Shown piece after piece: positions 1 to 6,793 of a DNA stretch of 14,164 nucleotides (position 1 is its first letter; each line of letters opens with the position of its first letter). Origin of the DNA: Myxococcales bacterium. Its GTDB lineage: Bacteria > Myxococcota > Polyangia > Fen-1088. The DNA is taken from positions 1-14,164 of the forward strand of contig PMLH01000586.1 in the NCBI GenBank assembly GCA_003159055.1, given 5' to 3'. The notes under the pieces were generated by a model, which was not told the DNA's origin, searched no databases, and saw only the letters and a program-made list of their open reading frames with translations. The position numbers were made by a program, and so were the translations under genes.

Positions 1-1
1 G

Positions 2-1717
2 GGCATTCGGTCGCGCTACCCGTTGGGGGACAAGGTGCCGGGGCGGACGGTCGAGATGATCGTCGTTGCGGCGCGCGATGCCGTCGGCGGTCGGGTGGGC
101 GTGATCTTGCCCGCGCGTGTGCGGACTCTGCTTGGCTTTCCGGATCTTGACCAGGCTCTGCGAGACGTTCATCGCCCGCCCGCGACGCTGACCGACGACG
201 AGCTTGCGGCGCTCGCAGAAGGATCGTCGCCTGCCCAGCGAAGATTCGCCTTCGAAGAGCTGTTCGTGCTGCAGGTCGGGCTGGCGCGCGAACGCGGCGC
301 CACGCGCGAGCGTCGGGCCTTGGTCTGCCCGGGCAGTCGCGATGACTTGCTCAAGATGCTGACCTCCGCCCTTCCGTTTGCCTGTACGACGGGGCAAGCA
401 CGCGCCATCGCTTCCATCGCCGCTGCGATGCAGACCGGATCTCCGATGCAATGCTTGCTGCAGGGTGATGTCGGCAGCGGCAAAACGGCGGTGGTCTTTG
501 CTGCCTGTGTTCAGGCCGCGAAAGCCGGAGGCCAAACGCTGCTCATGGCGCCCACGGCCGTGCTTGCCGAGCAGCACAGCCGGACCCTGGCAGCTTGGGG
601 CAAGGCGGTTGGCTTGCGCACGGCGCTTCTGCATTCGGGGTTGCCTTTGGCGGAGCAGCGGCAGGTCCTCGCCGCCGCAGCAGCAGGGGAGGTCGATCTT
701 GTCGTGGGAACGCACGCCTTGCTCGAGGCTCGGCTGCACTTGCGCCATCTGGCACTCGCCGTGGTGGACGAGCAACATCGCTTTGGCGTTCGTCAGCGCG
801 CTCGGCTGCGGCGCGTTGGCTGCGACGAAAACGGCTGGCAAATCTCCGCACAAAACGGCATGGTCCCGCACTTGCTCGTGCTTTCTGCAACGCCTATTCC
901 AAGAACCTTGGCATTGACAATGTACGGCGACCTCGATCTTATAACGCTGGACGGGTTGCCGCCGGGCCGCCAGCCGGTCCAAACCCGGGTCTGCGTCGGC
1001 GACGAGGCGCGGGACGAGGCTTTTCGGGCAGTCAGCGCGGCCGCCCTGGCGGGTGGGCAAGCTTTCGTGGTCTGCCCCGCAATTGCCGAAGGCAACCGCG
1101 ACGGGCCACGGCCGGTTTCGGTGGTTACGCTGGCCAAGCATCTGCGTGGCAAGCTCGCGCCGGCTCGTATCGCCGTCTTGCACGGCCAATTGCCCAGCGA
1201 CGAGCAGAGGCGCATCGTCGAGCAGTTTCGCGCCGGTAGCCTGGATGTCCTGGTTGCGACCACGGTGCTTGAAGTGGGCATCGACGTACCGTCCGCACGT
1301 GTGATGATCGTCGAGGACAGTGAGCGCTTTGGCCTTTCGCAACTTCACCAGCTTCGCGGCCGCGTCGGGCGTGGCTCGCAACAAGGCACCTGCTACCTTC
1401 TGACACGTTCGGATGACTCGCAGGCGCTGCGTCGGTTGCAGGTGTTGGCGAGGGTCCACGACGGATTTCGCATCGCCGAGGAGGATCTTCGCCTTCGCGG
1501 CGTGGGCGACTTGCAGGGCACGCGACAAACCGGCGCCCCCGAGCTGCGTTTCGCCGATTTGCGCCTGTACGCTGGGCTGCTGGAGCAAGCGCGAAGCGAG
1601 GCCACGGATCTGCTGGCGAGGGATCCCGAGCTGTCGCAACCCGAGCACACGGAATTGCGGCGACGGGTGGCTTTGCGCTGGCAGCAGGCGCGGCCGATTG
1701 CCGAGGAGGCAGGTTGA
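2..1717 (+). CDS. recG: ATP-dependent DNA helicase RecG (5' end outside window)
   Basis: RecG is a monomeric superfamily 2 helicase that remodels stalled replication forks and branch-migrates Holliday junctions. The frame is open from base 2, so the start and part of the N-terminal wedge domain lie upstream; E. coli RecG is about 690 residues and about 571 are visible. Numbering residues from the TTG at 23, the Walker A motif GDVGSGKT is at 148-155, motif Ia APTAVLAEQH follows, and the RecG-type DEAH variant DEQHRFGV begins at 249. Next are SATPIPRTLALTMYGDLD, TTVLEVGIDVP and motif VI QLRGRVGRG from 443. The C-terminal stretch DLRLRGVGDLQGTRQTG matches the RecG TRG region that couples ATP hydrolysis to junction movement. 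The core looks intact, with a small insertion of roughly a dozen residues between DEQH and SATP. The stop abuts the next plus-strand gene, suggesting cotranscription. The identification is secure; only the 5' boundary is missing. Confidence 0.96.
   Translation, partial: GIRSRYPLGDKVPGRTVEMIVVAARDAVGGRVGVILPARVRTLLGFPDLDQALRDVHRPPATLTDDELAALAEGSSPAQRRFAFEELFVLQVGLARERGATRERRALVCPGSRDDLLKMLTSALPFACTTGQARAIASIAAAMQTGSPMQCLLQGDVGSGKTAVVFAACVQAAKAGGQTLLMAPTAVLAEQHSRTLAAWGKAVGLRTALLHSGLPLAEQRQVLAAAAAGEVDLVVGTHALLEARLHLRHLALAVVDEQHRFGVRQRARLRRVGCDENGWQISAQNGMVPHLLVLSATPIPRTLALTMYGDLDLITLDGLPPGRQPVQTRVCVGDEARDEAFRAVSAAALAGGQAFVVCPAIAEGNRDGPRPVSVVTLAKHLRGKLAPARIAVLHGQLPSDEQRRIVEQFRAGSLDVLVATTVLEVGIDVPSARVMIVEDSERFGLSQLHQLRGRVGRGSQQGTCYLLTRSDDSQALRRLQVLARVHDGFRIAEEDLRLRGVGDLQGTRQTGAPELRFADLRLYAGLLEQARSEATDLLARDPELSQPEHTELRRRVALRWQQARPIAEEAG
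1704..1709 (+). promoter_or_regulatory. Shine-Dalgarno for the membrane sulfatase-like gene
   Basis: AGGAGG inside the last codons of recG. It lies 10 nt before ATG 1720 and only 4 nt before an in-frame TTG at 1714 that overlaps the recG stop. The spacing and ATG codon favour 1720; a second ATG at 1726 is also possible. Confidence 0.6.
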
Positions 1718-1719
1718 CC

Positions 1720-4434
1720 ATGGCCATGGCTAGCCGAACCCTGGCGGCTGGGCTCTGGGGTGGGCTGCTCGCCGGTGCCCTCGACGCGCTGGCGACCTTG
1801 TCCTGGTCAGCGGGAATTGTAGGCCTGCCGAATGCTCTCCACATGGTCCTTATCGACGCCGCTCTCGGCGCATTGGCCGGTTCTGCCCTGGTGATGGTGT
1901 TCATCGGATGGAGCCTCGGGCTCGAGCAGCTTCTCGGCAAATCGCCGTGGTTTTCCGGCACGCACGCCGTGGCGGTCCTACTGGCGTCGCCGCTGCTCGT
2001 CTACGACGCTTTTGCGATCTTTGGCGGCGTGCAGGCGTCGCGCATCCCGGGCCGTCACCTGCTGTCGATGCTGCTGATCGTTCTGGGCGTTGCAGCCGTC
2101 TGGATCGCGGTCACCGTCGCGCGATGGCTGCTCGTGCGCGCGGAACCCATACCTCGCGAGGGAGAGCGGTCTGAGGGCCGAAAGAAGCTGGTCCTTGCAG
2201 CCGGGCTTGTCGCTGTTGCTGGGGCGCTCGCCACCGAACGGGCGAACCTTCGTGTCTTGCCGCGGCTCTATCACTGGTTTCACCTTTCCCTCGCGCTCTT
2301 TCACCTCGTGCTTTGTCTGCTAGCGGTGCGGCTGCTTTTCGGGAGCCGCCGCCGCGTGCTGGGGAAGCGCTGGGCATGGCTCATTGCGGGCCTGGCTCCT
2401 GCGCTCCTCTTGGCCCTGTTCTTCGTCGAGCGACCAATTTTCGCGCGCAGCCAGAGCCTGCGATTCTTCATCTACGAGAGGACGCAGCTGGCCAGTATCT
2501 TTGCCCGGGTTTTGCCTTCGGGGAGATCGCAGGCAAGCCACACGAACGCATCGCCGATCAACCAAGTGGCGGCACCGCTTCCGGCGGGGCCGCGCCATCC
2601 AGACGCGGATGTTTTCCTCATCACCATCGATGCGCTGCGGGCGGACCATCTGGGTGCCTACGGCTATCGCCGATCTGTCACGCCGAACCTCGACGCACTG
2701 GCGGCGCGCGGTGTGCAGTTCGAGCACGCCTACACGCAAGCTCCGCATACGTCTTTCTCGCTGGCCTCGGTGATGACCGGCAAGTACTACCCGACCCTGG
2801 CGCGGCTGGCCGCTTCGGACGCGCACGAAACCCTGGCTAGGATCTTGCGACGCTATGGCTGGAAGACCGCGGCGTTCTTTCCGCCCGCGGTGTTCTACAT
2901 CGATGCCGCCAAGATGAAGGCATTCGAGTCGAACAACTTCGACTTCGAGTACGTGAAGTACGAGTACCTCAATGCCGAGGCGCGCGTCGGGCAGATCGAG
3001 GAGTTTCTCTCCAGCGAGAATCCCAAGAGGCTCTTCTTGTGGTTGCACCTGTTCGAGCCGCATGAGCCCTACGTCGGGCACCCTGGGTTCGATTTCGGCC
3101 CGTCGGATGTCGATCGCTACGACAGCGAAATCGCCTATTCCGATGCCGTCGTGGGAAAGGTCGTGGCGCTCATCGAAAAGAAGCGGCCGGGGGCCATCAT
3201 CATGGTGGCCGCGGACCACGGCGAGGAATTTGGCGAGCACGGCGGCCGCTACCATGGCACGAGCCTCTTCGAGGAGCAGGTGCATGTGCCCTTCATCGTC
3301 GTGGCGCCAGGTCTGGGAGCCCATCGGGTCGCTGGACCGAGCCAGCTCATCGATATTCCGGCGACGATTCTCGCGTTGCTCGACATTCCGGTACCGGCGC
3401 GCATGCGCGGAACAGATCTTGGTCCGTGGCTTGCGTCGCCGCCGGCGCCCGCGACGCAATTGCCCCCGGCATTCGCGGAGGTGGAAGACAAACGCATGGT
3501 GGTGCTGGGTTCGGAGAAGCTGGTGTGCGACTTCAGCAAGGACTTCTGCTCGATGTTCGATCTGTCGAGCGACCCTGCCGAACGTCATGATTTGGCGGAC
3601 AGCCGCCCGGAGCGAATGGCAGTATTGCGCCGGCATCTCGACACGTGGCTGGCCGAGCAGGTCCGCTACGAGGCCAAGCTGCTCGGGGCCGCGGGTGGGG
3701 CGGAAGCCTACGCCCGAGCTATCGAACGCGGTCGCCTAGCGGATGCGAATGCCGCGGGCGAGCTTGTGGCCACGCTGCTCGGCAGTGCGCCGGTGGCGGC
3801 TAGGCGCGAAGCCGCGCATATCTTGGTTGCGACGTTGCCACCGCGATCGGAAACCAAACCGGCTCTGCTACTTGCCGCCGAGACATCCGACGATACCGAG
3901 GTTCGCAACTGGGCGGCCGTCGCTGCCATGCGTGCGGGAGCGGCCGACGTGCAACCTCGCCTGCGAGCGCTGATCGCGCAGCCTGCGAACGAATCCAATC
4001 AATCGCTCGTGGTTCAGGCAGCGCTGGCGCTGGCCGAGAGGGGCGACGGGGCAGGGGTCGACCGCCTTGGCGCCTCGCTCGATGCGTGCGGGACCGACGT
4101 TGGCTTGTGCAAGCGAATCATCGCGATCTTGGGAAGGCTCAAGGACAGCAGGTCGGTGGGGCCACTCGTCGAGCATCTGGCCTTCGTGCAAACTCGGCAC
4201 GAGACGGTCGAAGCGCTCGCGGCGATTGCGGATCCCCAGAGCGTCCCGGCTTTGATTGCCTGTCTCGAAAGCGACGAATACGTTCCGGTGCGCGCGGCTG
4301 CTGCGCAAGCCCTTGGGCGACTGGGAGGTGCGCGAGCCCTGCAGGCGCTGGAATCTGCCAGCCGCCGAGAAAAAGAAGAAGCCGTGCTTGCGGCCGTGCG
4401 CACGGCGATGTCGATGCACGCACGACGTCGCTAG
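1720..4434 (+). CDS. Integral-membrane sulfatase/alkaline-phosphatase-superfamily protein with HEAT-like C terminus
   Basis: This 904-residue protein has three parts. Residues about 9-237 hold around seven hydrophobic segments (for example near 9-36, 42-67, 82-105, 114-140 and 185-207), so the protein sits in the inner membrane. Residues about 295-630 form a sulfatase-type fold: metal-binding IDALRADHLGAYGY with Asp304, then DHGEEFGEH from Asp499, and the family's closing motif MFDLSSDPAERHDLAD. Residues about 655-904 are alanine-rich paired helices resembling HEAT/PBS-lyase repeats, for example SVPALIACLESDEYVPVRAA. The catalytic Cys/Ser of true sulfatases (CxPSR, made into formylglycine) is replaced by Thr344 in PHTSFSLASVMTG. 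A Thr nucleophile is known from phosphoethanolamine and phosphoglycerol transferases of the superfamily, so a phosphotransferase or phosphodiesterase is as likely as a sulfatase. The substrate cannot be told. The gene starts 2 nt after the recG stop and is probably cotranscribed with it. Confidence 0.85.
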   Translation: MAMASRTLAAGLWGGLLAGALDALATLSWSAGIVGLPNALHMVLIDAALGALAGSALVMVFIGWSLGLEQLLGKSPWFSGTHAVAVLLASPLLVYDAFAIFGGVQASRIPGRHLLSMLLIVLGVAAVWIAVTVARWLLVRAEPIPREGERSEGRKKLVLAAGLVAVAGALATERANLRVLPRLYHWFHLSLALFHLVLCLLAVRLLFGSRRRVLGKRWAWLIAGLAPALLLALFFVERPIFARSQSLRFFIYERTQLASIFARVLPSGRSQASHTNASPINQVAAPLPAGPRHPDADVFLITIDALRADHLGAYGYRRSVTPNLDALAARGVQFEHAYTQAPHTSFSLASVMTGKYYPTLARLAASDAHETLARILRRYGWKTAAFFPPAVFYIDAAKMKAFESNNFDFEYVKYEYLNAEARVGQIEEFLSSENPKRLFLWLHLFEPHEPYVGHPGFDFGPSDVDRYDSEIAYSDAVVGKVVALIEKKRPGAIIMVAADHGEEFGEHGGRYHGTSLFEEQVHVPFIVVAPGLGAHRVAGPSQLIDIPATILALLDIPVPARMRGTDLGPWLASPPAPATQLPPAFAEVEDKRMVVLGSEKLVCDFSKDFCSMFDLSSDPAERHDLADSRPERMAVLRRHLDTWLAEQVRYEAKLLGAAGGAEAYARAIERGRLADANAAGELVATLLGSAPVAARREAAHILVATLPPRSETKPALLLAAETSDDTEVRNWAAVAAMRAGAADVQPRLRALIAQPANESNQSLVVQAALALAERGDGAGVDRLGASLDACGTDVGLCKRIIAILGRLKDSRSVGPLVEHLAFVQTRHETVEALAAIADPQSVPALIACLESDEYVPVRAAAAQALGRLGGARALQALESASRREKEEAVLAAVRTAMSMHARRR

Positions 4435-4511
4435 CATGGCTTCCGGTGTGCCCCCAAGGCCCCTGAGTCGGCGGCTGGCCCGTGCCTATGCTGGAATCCA
4501 CACGGAGCGGT

Positions 4512-4994
4512 CTACGTGGCTGCGAGAGCCGAAAGCATGCGTTGGCTGCGCGGGCCGTGGCTGCGAACTTCCAGCGCACGGCCAAAGTCCTCGACCTGGA
4601 TGGTCACGGCAAGTGCATCGACAGGCAACCAGTCGGGAAATCTGTCAGCCCACTCGATGGCTGTGGCAGCCTGGTCGTAGGCTTCCTCGATGCCAAGCTC
4701 GGGCAGCTCGGCTGGATTGCTGACGCGATAGAAATCGACGTGCACCAAGGGGATGCGCCCGGGATGCTCGCTTACTAACGCGAAAGTCGGACTCGCCACA
4801 TGACGATCGGCGGGCACACCCATGCCTTCGGCAAGTCCCTGAACAAACGTCGTCTTGCCTGCGCCAAGCGGCCCAGTCAACGCCACCACGTCCCCGATGG
4901 CCAGGGACCGCCCTAGGCGCGCTGCGAGTCTCTGCATGGCAGCGGCGCTGTCGACGCGAAGTTGCAGCGTTGCGGGGAAGGAATCGTCGTTCAT
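4512..4994 (-). CDS. tsaE: tRNA threonylcarbamoyladenosine biosynthesis ATPase TsaE
   Basis: TsaE (YjeE) is the cytoplasmic ATPase that works with TsaB and TsaD to form N6-threonylcarbamoyladenosine at position 37 of ANN-decoding tRNAs. The 160-residue length is normal. The P-loop GPLGAGKTT is at 41-49, followed by the family motifs SPTFALV (69-74 region), HVDFYR (85-90) and IEWADRF (113-119). The ATG at 4994 overlaps the TGA of the upstream MerR-TPR gene as ATGA, so the two are probably translationally coupled. TsaB and TsaD genes are not in the window. The 77 bp between this stop and the sulfatase-like gene's stop (4435-4511) holds no gene or clear terminator that I can see. Confidence 0.95.
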   Translation of the reverse strand: MNDDSFPATLQLRVDSAAAMQRLAARLGRSLAIGDVVALTGPLGAGKTTFVQGLAEGMGVPADRHVASPTFALVSEHPGRIPLVHVDFYRVSNPAELPELGIEEAYDQAATAIEWADRFPDWLPVDALAVTIQVEDFGRALEVRSHGPRSQRMLSALAAT

Positions 4995-5818
4995 CGTTTC
5001 TTTGTGAGTTGGCGATAGAGCAAGAGATGCCGAACCGCCAGGTCGGGTTTGCCTGATTGTTCGAGCAGGCGGGCCAGATTGTAGTGTGCATCAGGGTTCT
5101 GTGGATCGCATTCGATGGCGCGGCGGTAGGCCGCAATCGCGTCGGCGTTGGCGCCGAGGTCCTCCAGGGCCACGCCAGCGTTGAACGCCGCGGTTGCGTC
5201 GCCGGGACGAATGGACAGGGCCGCGCGGTAGTGGACAAGCGCCGCATACACATCGCCCGATTCGTGTAGCAATCGGCCGAGATTGACGTGCGCGTCGGCG
5301 AATTCGGGTTCGCGTTCGAGGACGCCGCGGTAGGCTACTCTCGCTTCGTCGGGGGACACGCTCTCCAGTGCGCATGCGCGTTCGTACAGTTCTTTGGTCG
5401 TCGGCGTTGGAACAGGCGTGGGATTCGCCGCCGGTCTAGCCGAGGCCAGTGGAATCACTGCCGCTTCTTGCAAAGGCGTGTCCTGGGTCTCGAAGTTGAG
5501 CAGGGCTTGGCCGGAAAAGGCGTCCCAGCGCTGGTTTCCGTCGTGAACGACGACGGTCTGGCCTTCACTGCAAAGGCGCAACTCGTCTAGGTTGATTTCT
5601 CGTTCTGCCAGTGCGCGCAGGGCGCTGTGAACCCGCCGGGGAGGGATCCGTTGCGACACCAGCCCCTCCGCTTTTCGCAGAAATACTAAGTCCTGGAAAC
5701 TTAGCCGGATTTGTCCGTTTTCGTTTCGGGTCGGGGACACAAGCCCACCGCGCAGATAGGGCCGCAGTCGAGCGGCGCTGATCCCAAGCACAGCGCATGC
5801 CTCCCGAACCGAATACAT
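4991..5818 (-). CDS. MerR-type HTH / TPR fusion protein, putative regulator
   Basis: This 275-residue protein opens with a MerR-like winged-helix region (residues 1-70): MYSVREACAVLGISAARLRPYLRGGLVSPTRN-like residues 1-32 form the HTH and first wing, and QDLVFLRKAEGL with RIPPRRV continue it. A middle segment of unknown fold (75-125) and a Pro/Ala-rich linker (126-141) lead to three to four tetratricopeptide repeats (142-270), such as DAHVNLGRLLHESGDVYAAL, AAFNAGVALEDLGANADAIA and DAHYNLARLLEQSGKPDLAV. MerR proteins usually carry a small effector-binding C-terminal domain; a TPR tail suggests a protein partner instead. The ATG at 5818 has no Shine-Dalgarno, and a possible -10 element lies close upstream, so a very short leader is likely. 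The gene is divergent from a two-kinase operon, which it may control. Function is inferred from the fold only. Confidence 0.85.
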   Translation of the reverse strand: MYSVREACAVLGISAARLRPYLRGGLVSPTRNENGQIRLSFQDLVFLRKAEGLVSQRIPPRRVHSALRALAEREINLDELRLCSEGQTVVVHDGNQRWDAFSGQALLNFETQDTPLQEAAVIPLASARPAANPTPVPTPTTKELYERACALESVSPDEARVAYRGVLEREPEFADAHVNLGRLLHESGDVYAALVHYRAALSIRPGDATAAFNAGVALEDLGANADAIAAYRRAIECDPQNPDAHYNLARLLEQSGKPDLAVRHLLLYRQLTKKR

Positions 5819-5886
5819 TGCGAGCGACTATACACTGACTGGAGCACATCCGAGCCTGTGTGCCAATGTAAGCGGAGCAAGGCGGA

Positions 5887-5934
5887 ATTGCCAATGCTGC
5901 ACTGTTCTCTATTGCCAATGCTGCACTGTTCGCT
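5887..5934 (+). repeat. 24-bp tandem direct repeat, two copies
   Basis: Copies at 5887-5910 and 5911-5934 match at 23 of 24 positions, the single difference being T versus G at repeat position 22. A third partial match, TGCCAATG, lies at 5862-5869. The second copy ends one base before the -35 hexamer of the kinase operon promoter, where an activator or repressor operator would be expected. Confidence 0.9.
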
Positions 5935-5935
5935 A

Positions 5936-5965
5936 TTGAAAGCTGGGTGCCGCTCGAAAGATAAT
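5936..5965 (+). promoter_or_regulatory. Sigma70-like promoter of the kinase operon
   Basis: TTGAAA (5936-5941) and GATAAT (5960-5965) are separated by 18 bp; each matches the housekeeping consensus at five of six or nearly so. Transcription would begin near 5972, leaving about 12 nt of leader before ATG 5984. Confidence 0.6.
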
Positions 5966-5983
5966 GAGTTCCCACGGGATCTC

Positions 5984-6778
5984 ATGAGCAACGAATCCAT
6001 GCCAGTACACAAGAGACTTCGGAAAACTCAAGAGCAGATTGCGTTTCAGGAAGGAAGCTCGCGTTCCTCGGCGATTCTGACTCGTCTTGGTGAGGAGGTT
6101 GCTGGGCCTCTCGAGGAATCCAACCTCCTGTGCCAGCGGTTGCTCGACGGCGCAGCCGCAAAGCTGTCGCAAGAGCAGCGCAAGGCGATCGAGTCATTGG
6201 CCAACAACGCGTCCATTGTGTCTCGACGGCTGCGCGACTACATCGATCTCGTGCGGCTCGAGATCGGCGACTTGGCGATTCAGCCGAAGGTGCTGAATCT
6301 CGAGGATTCCATCCAGCAGGTCGCTCGCCAGTACAAGACGGCGGCGCGCGCAAAAGGGCTGGGAATGGTCGTGGAGCCCTCCGTGAAGGTGCTTCCGTCG
6401 GTGCTCGCGGATCCGGTTCGCCTTGCCCAGGTCCTGTCGAATCTCGTGACCAACGCGGTCAGGTTCACGGAGCGCGGACAGGTCACCATCTCGACCGAGC
6501 TTTACGATCGGTCGATCGCCATTCATGTCGTCGACACGGGCGGCGGAATTCCTGCTGCGCAGATGCCAAGGCTGTTCGAGGATTTCTATCAGACCGATCC
6601 TGGCCAGCCGAAGGACAAGCAAGGGTCCGGGCTGGGTCTCACGCTGGCCCGTCGTTTGGTGATTCGAATGGGTGGCGACTTGTGGGCATCGAGCACGGTG
6701 GGTGCGGGGTCGAAGTTCAGCTTCACCGTACCGCGTTCTCCCGAAGCTGCAGGTCAGGCACGCAGCGTGACGGCTTAG
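5984..6778 (+). CDS. Soluble histidine-kinase-like ATPase lacking the phosphoacceptor His
   Basis: This 264-residue cytoplasmic protein has no transmembrane or recognisable sensor domain. Residues about 25-110 resemble a HisKA dimerisation hairpin, but the segment that should read H-E-x-x-x-P-L is GEEVAGPL (36-43), with Glu37 where the phosphorylated His belongs. The HATPase_c domain (about 115-255) looks intact: N-box QVLSNLVTNAVRF from 149, G1 DTGGGIP from Asp184, F-box FEDFYQTD and G2 GSGLGLT from Gly214. It may bind or hydrolyse ATP without autophosphorylating on His, or act as a partner of the adjacent hybrid kinase. DivL of Caulobacter, with Tyr at this position, is a known precedent. 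The ATG at 5984 was chosen because it follows the promoter and lies outside the antisense MerR-TPR gene; ATG 5999 is an alternative. The ribosome-binding site is weak. The stop is 15 bp before the hybrid kinase. Confidence 0.85.
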   Translation: MSNESMPVHKRLRKTQEQIAFQEGSSRSSAILTRLGEEVAGPLEESNLLCQRLLDGAAAKLSQEQRKAIESLANNASIVSRRLRDYIDLVRLEIGDLAIQPKVLNLEDSIQQVARQYKTAARAKGLGMVVEPSVKVLPSVLADPVRLAQVLSNLVTNAVRFTERGQVTISTELYDRSIAIHVVDTGGGIPAAQMPRLFEDFYQTDPGQPKDKQGSGLGLTLARRLVIRMGGDLWASSTVGAGSKFSFTVPRSPEAAGQARSVTA

Positions 6779-6793
6779 GGGGAGCGAGGCGCC

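Larger units (their letters stand above)
5819..5983. promoter_or_regulatory. Divergent control region between MerR-TPR gene and kinase operon
   Basis: A 165-bp noncoding stretch separates two genes facing away from each other. It is visibly less GC-rich than its flanks. It contains the word TGCCAATG three times (5862, 5889, 5913), the last two inside a perfect-phase 24-bp tandem repeat, followed at once by a sigma70-like promoter on the plus strand. On the minus strand TATAGT at 5828-5833 could be the -10 for the MerR-TPR gene, placing the transcript start only a few bases before its ATG; no convincing -35 was found for it. The layout suggests a shared operator. Confidence 0.6.

Noticed and set aside
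2320..3636. Long minus-strand open frame of 438 codons
   Set aside because: It is antisense to the sulfatase-like catalytic domain, is His/Arg-rich and matches no family; it is a GC-driven shadow.
4435..4511. Bidirectional terminator between the sulfatase-like gene and tsaE
   Set aside because: No clean inverted repeat with a T run is visible in this GC-rich 77 bp.
5887..5934. CRISPR or minisatellite reading of the 24-bp repeats
   Set aside because: Only two adjoining copies with no spacers or cas genes; the promoter-proximal position fits an operator better.
5711..5983. Upstream extension of the His-less kinase frame to 5711
   Set aside because: It runs antisense to the MerR-TPR N terminus and across the promoter and tandem repeats; the encoded residues show no domain.
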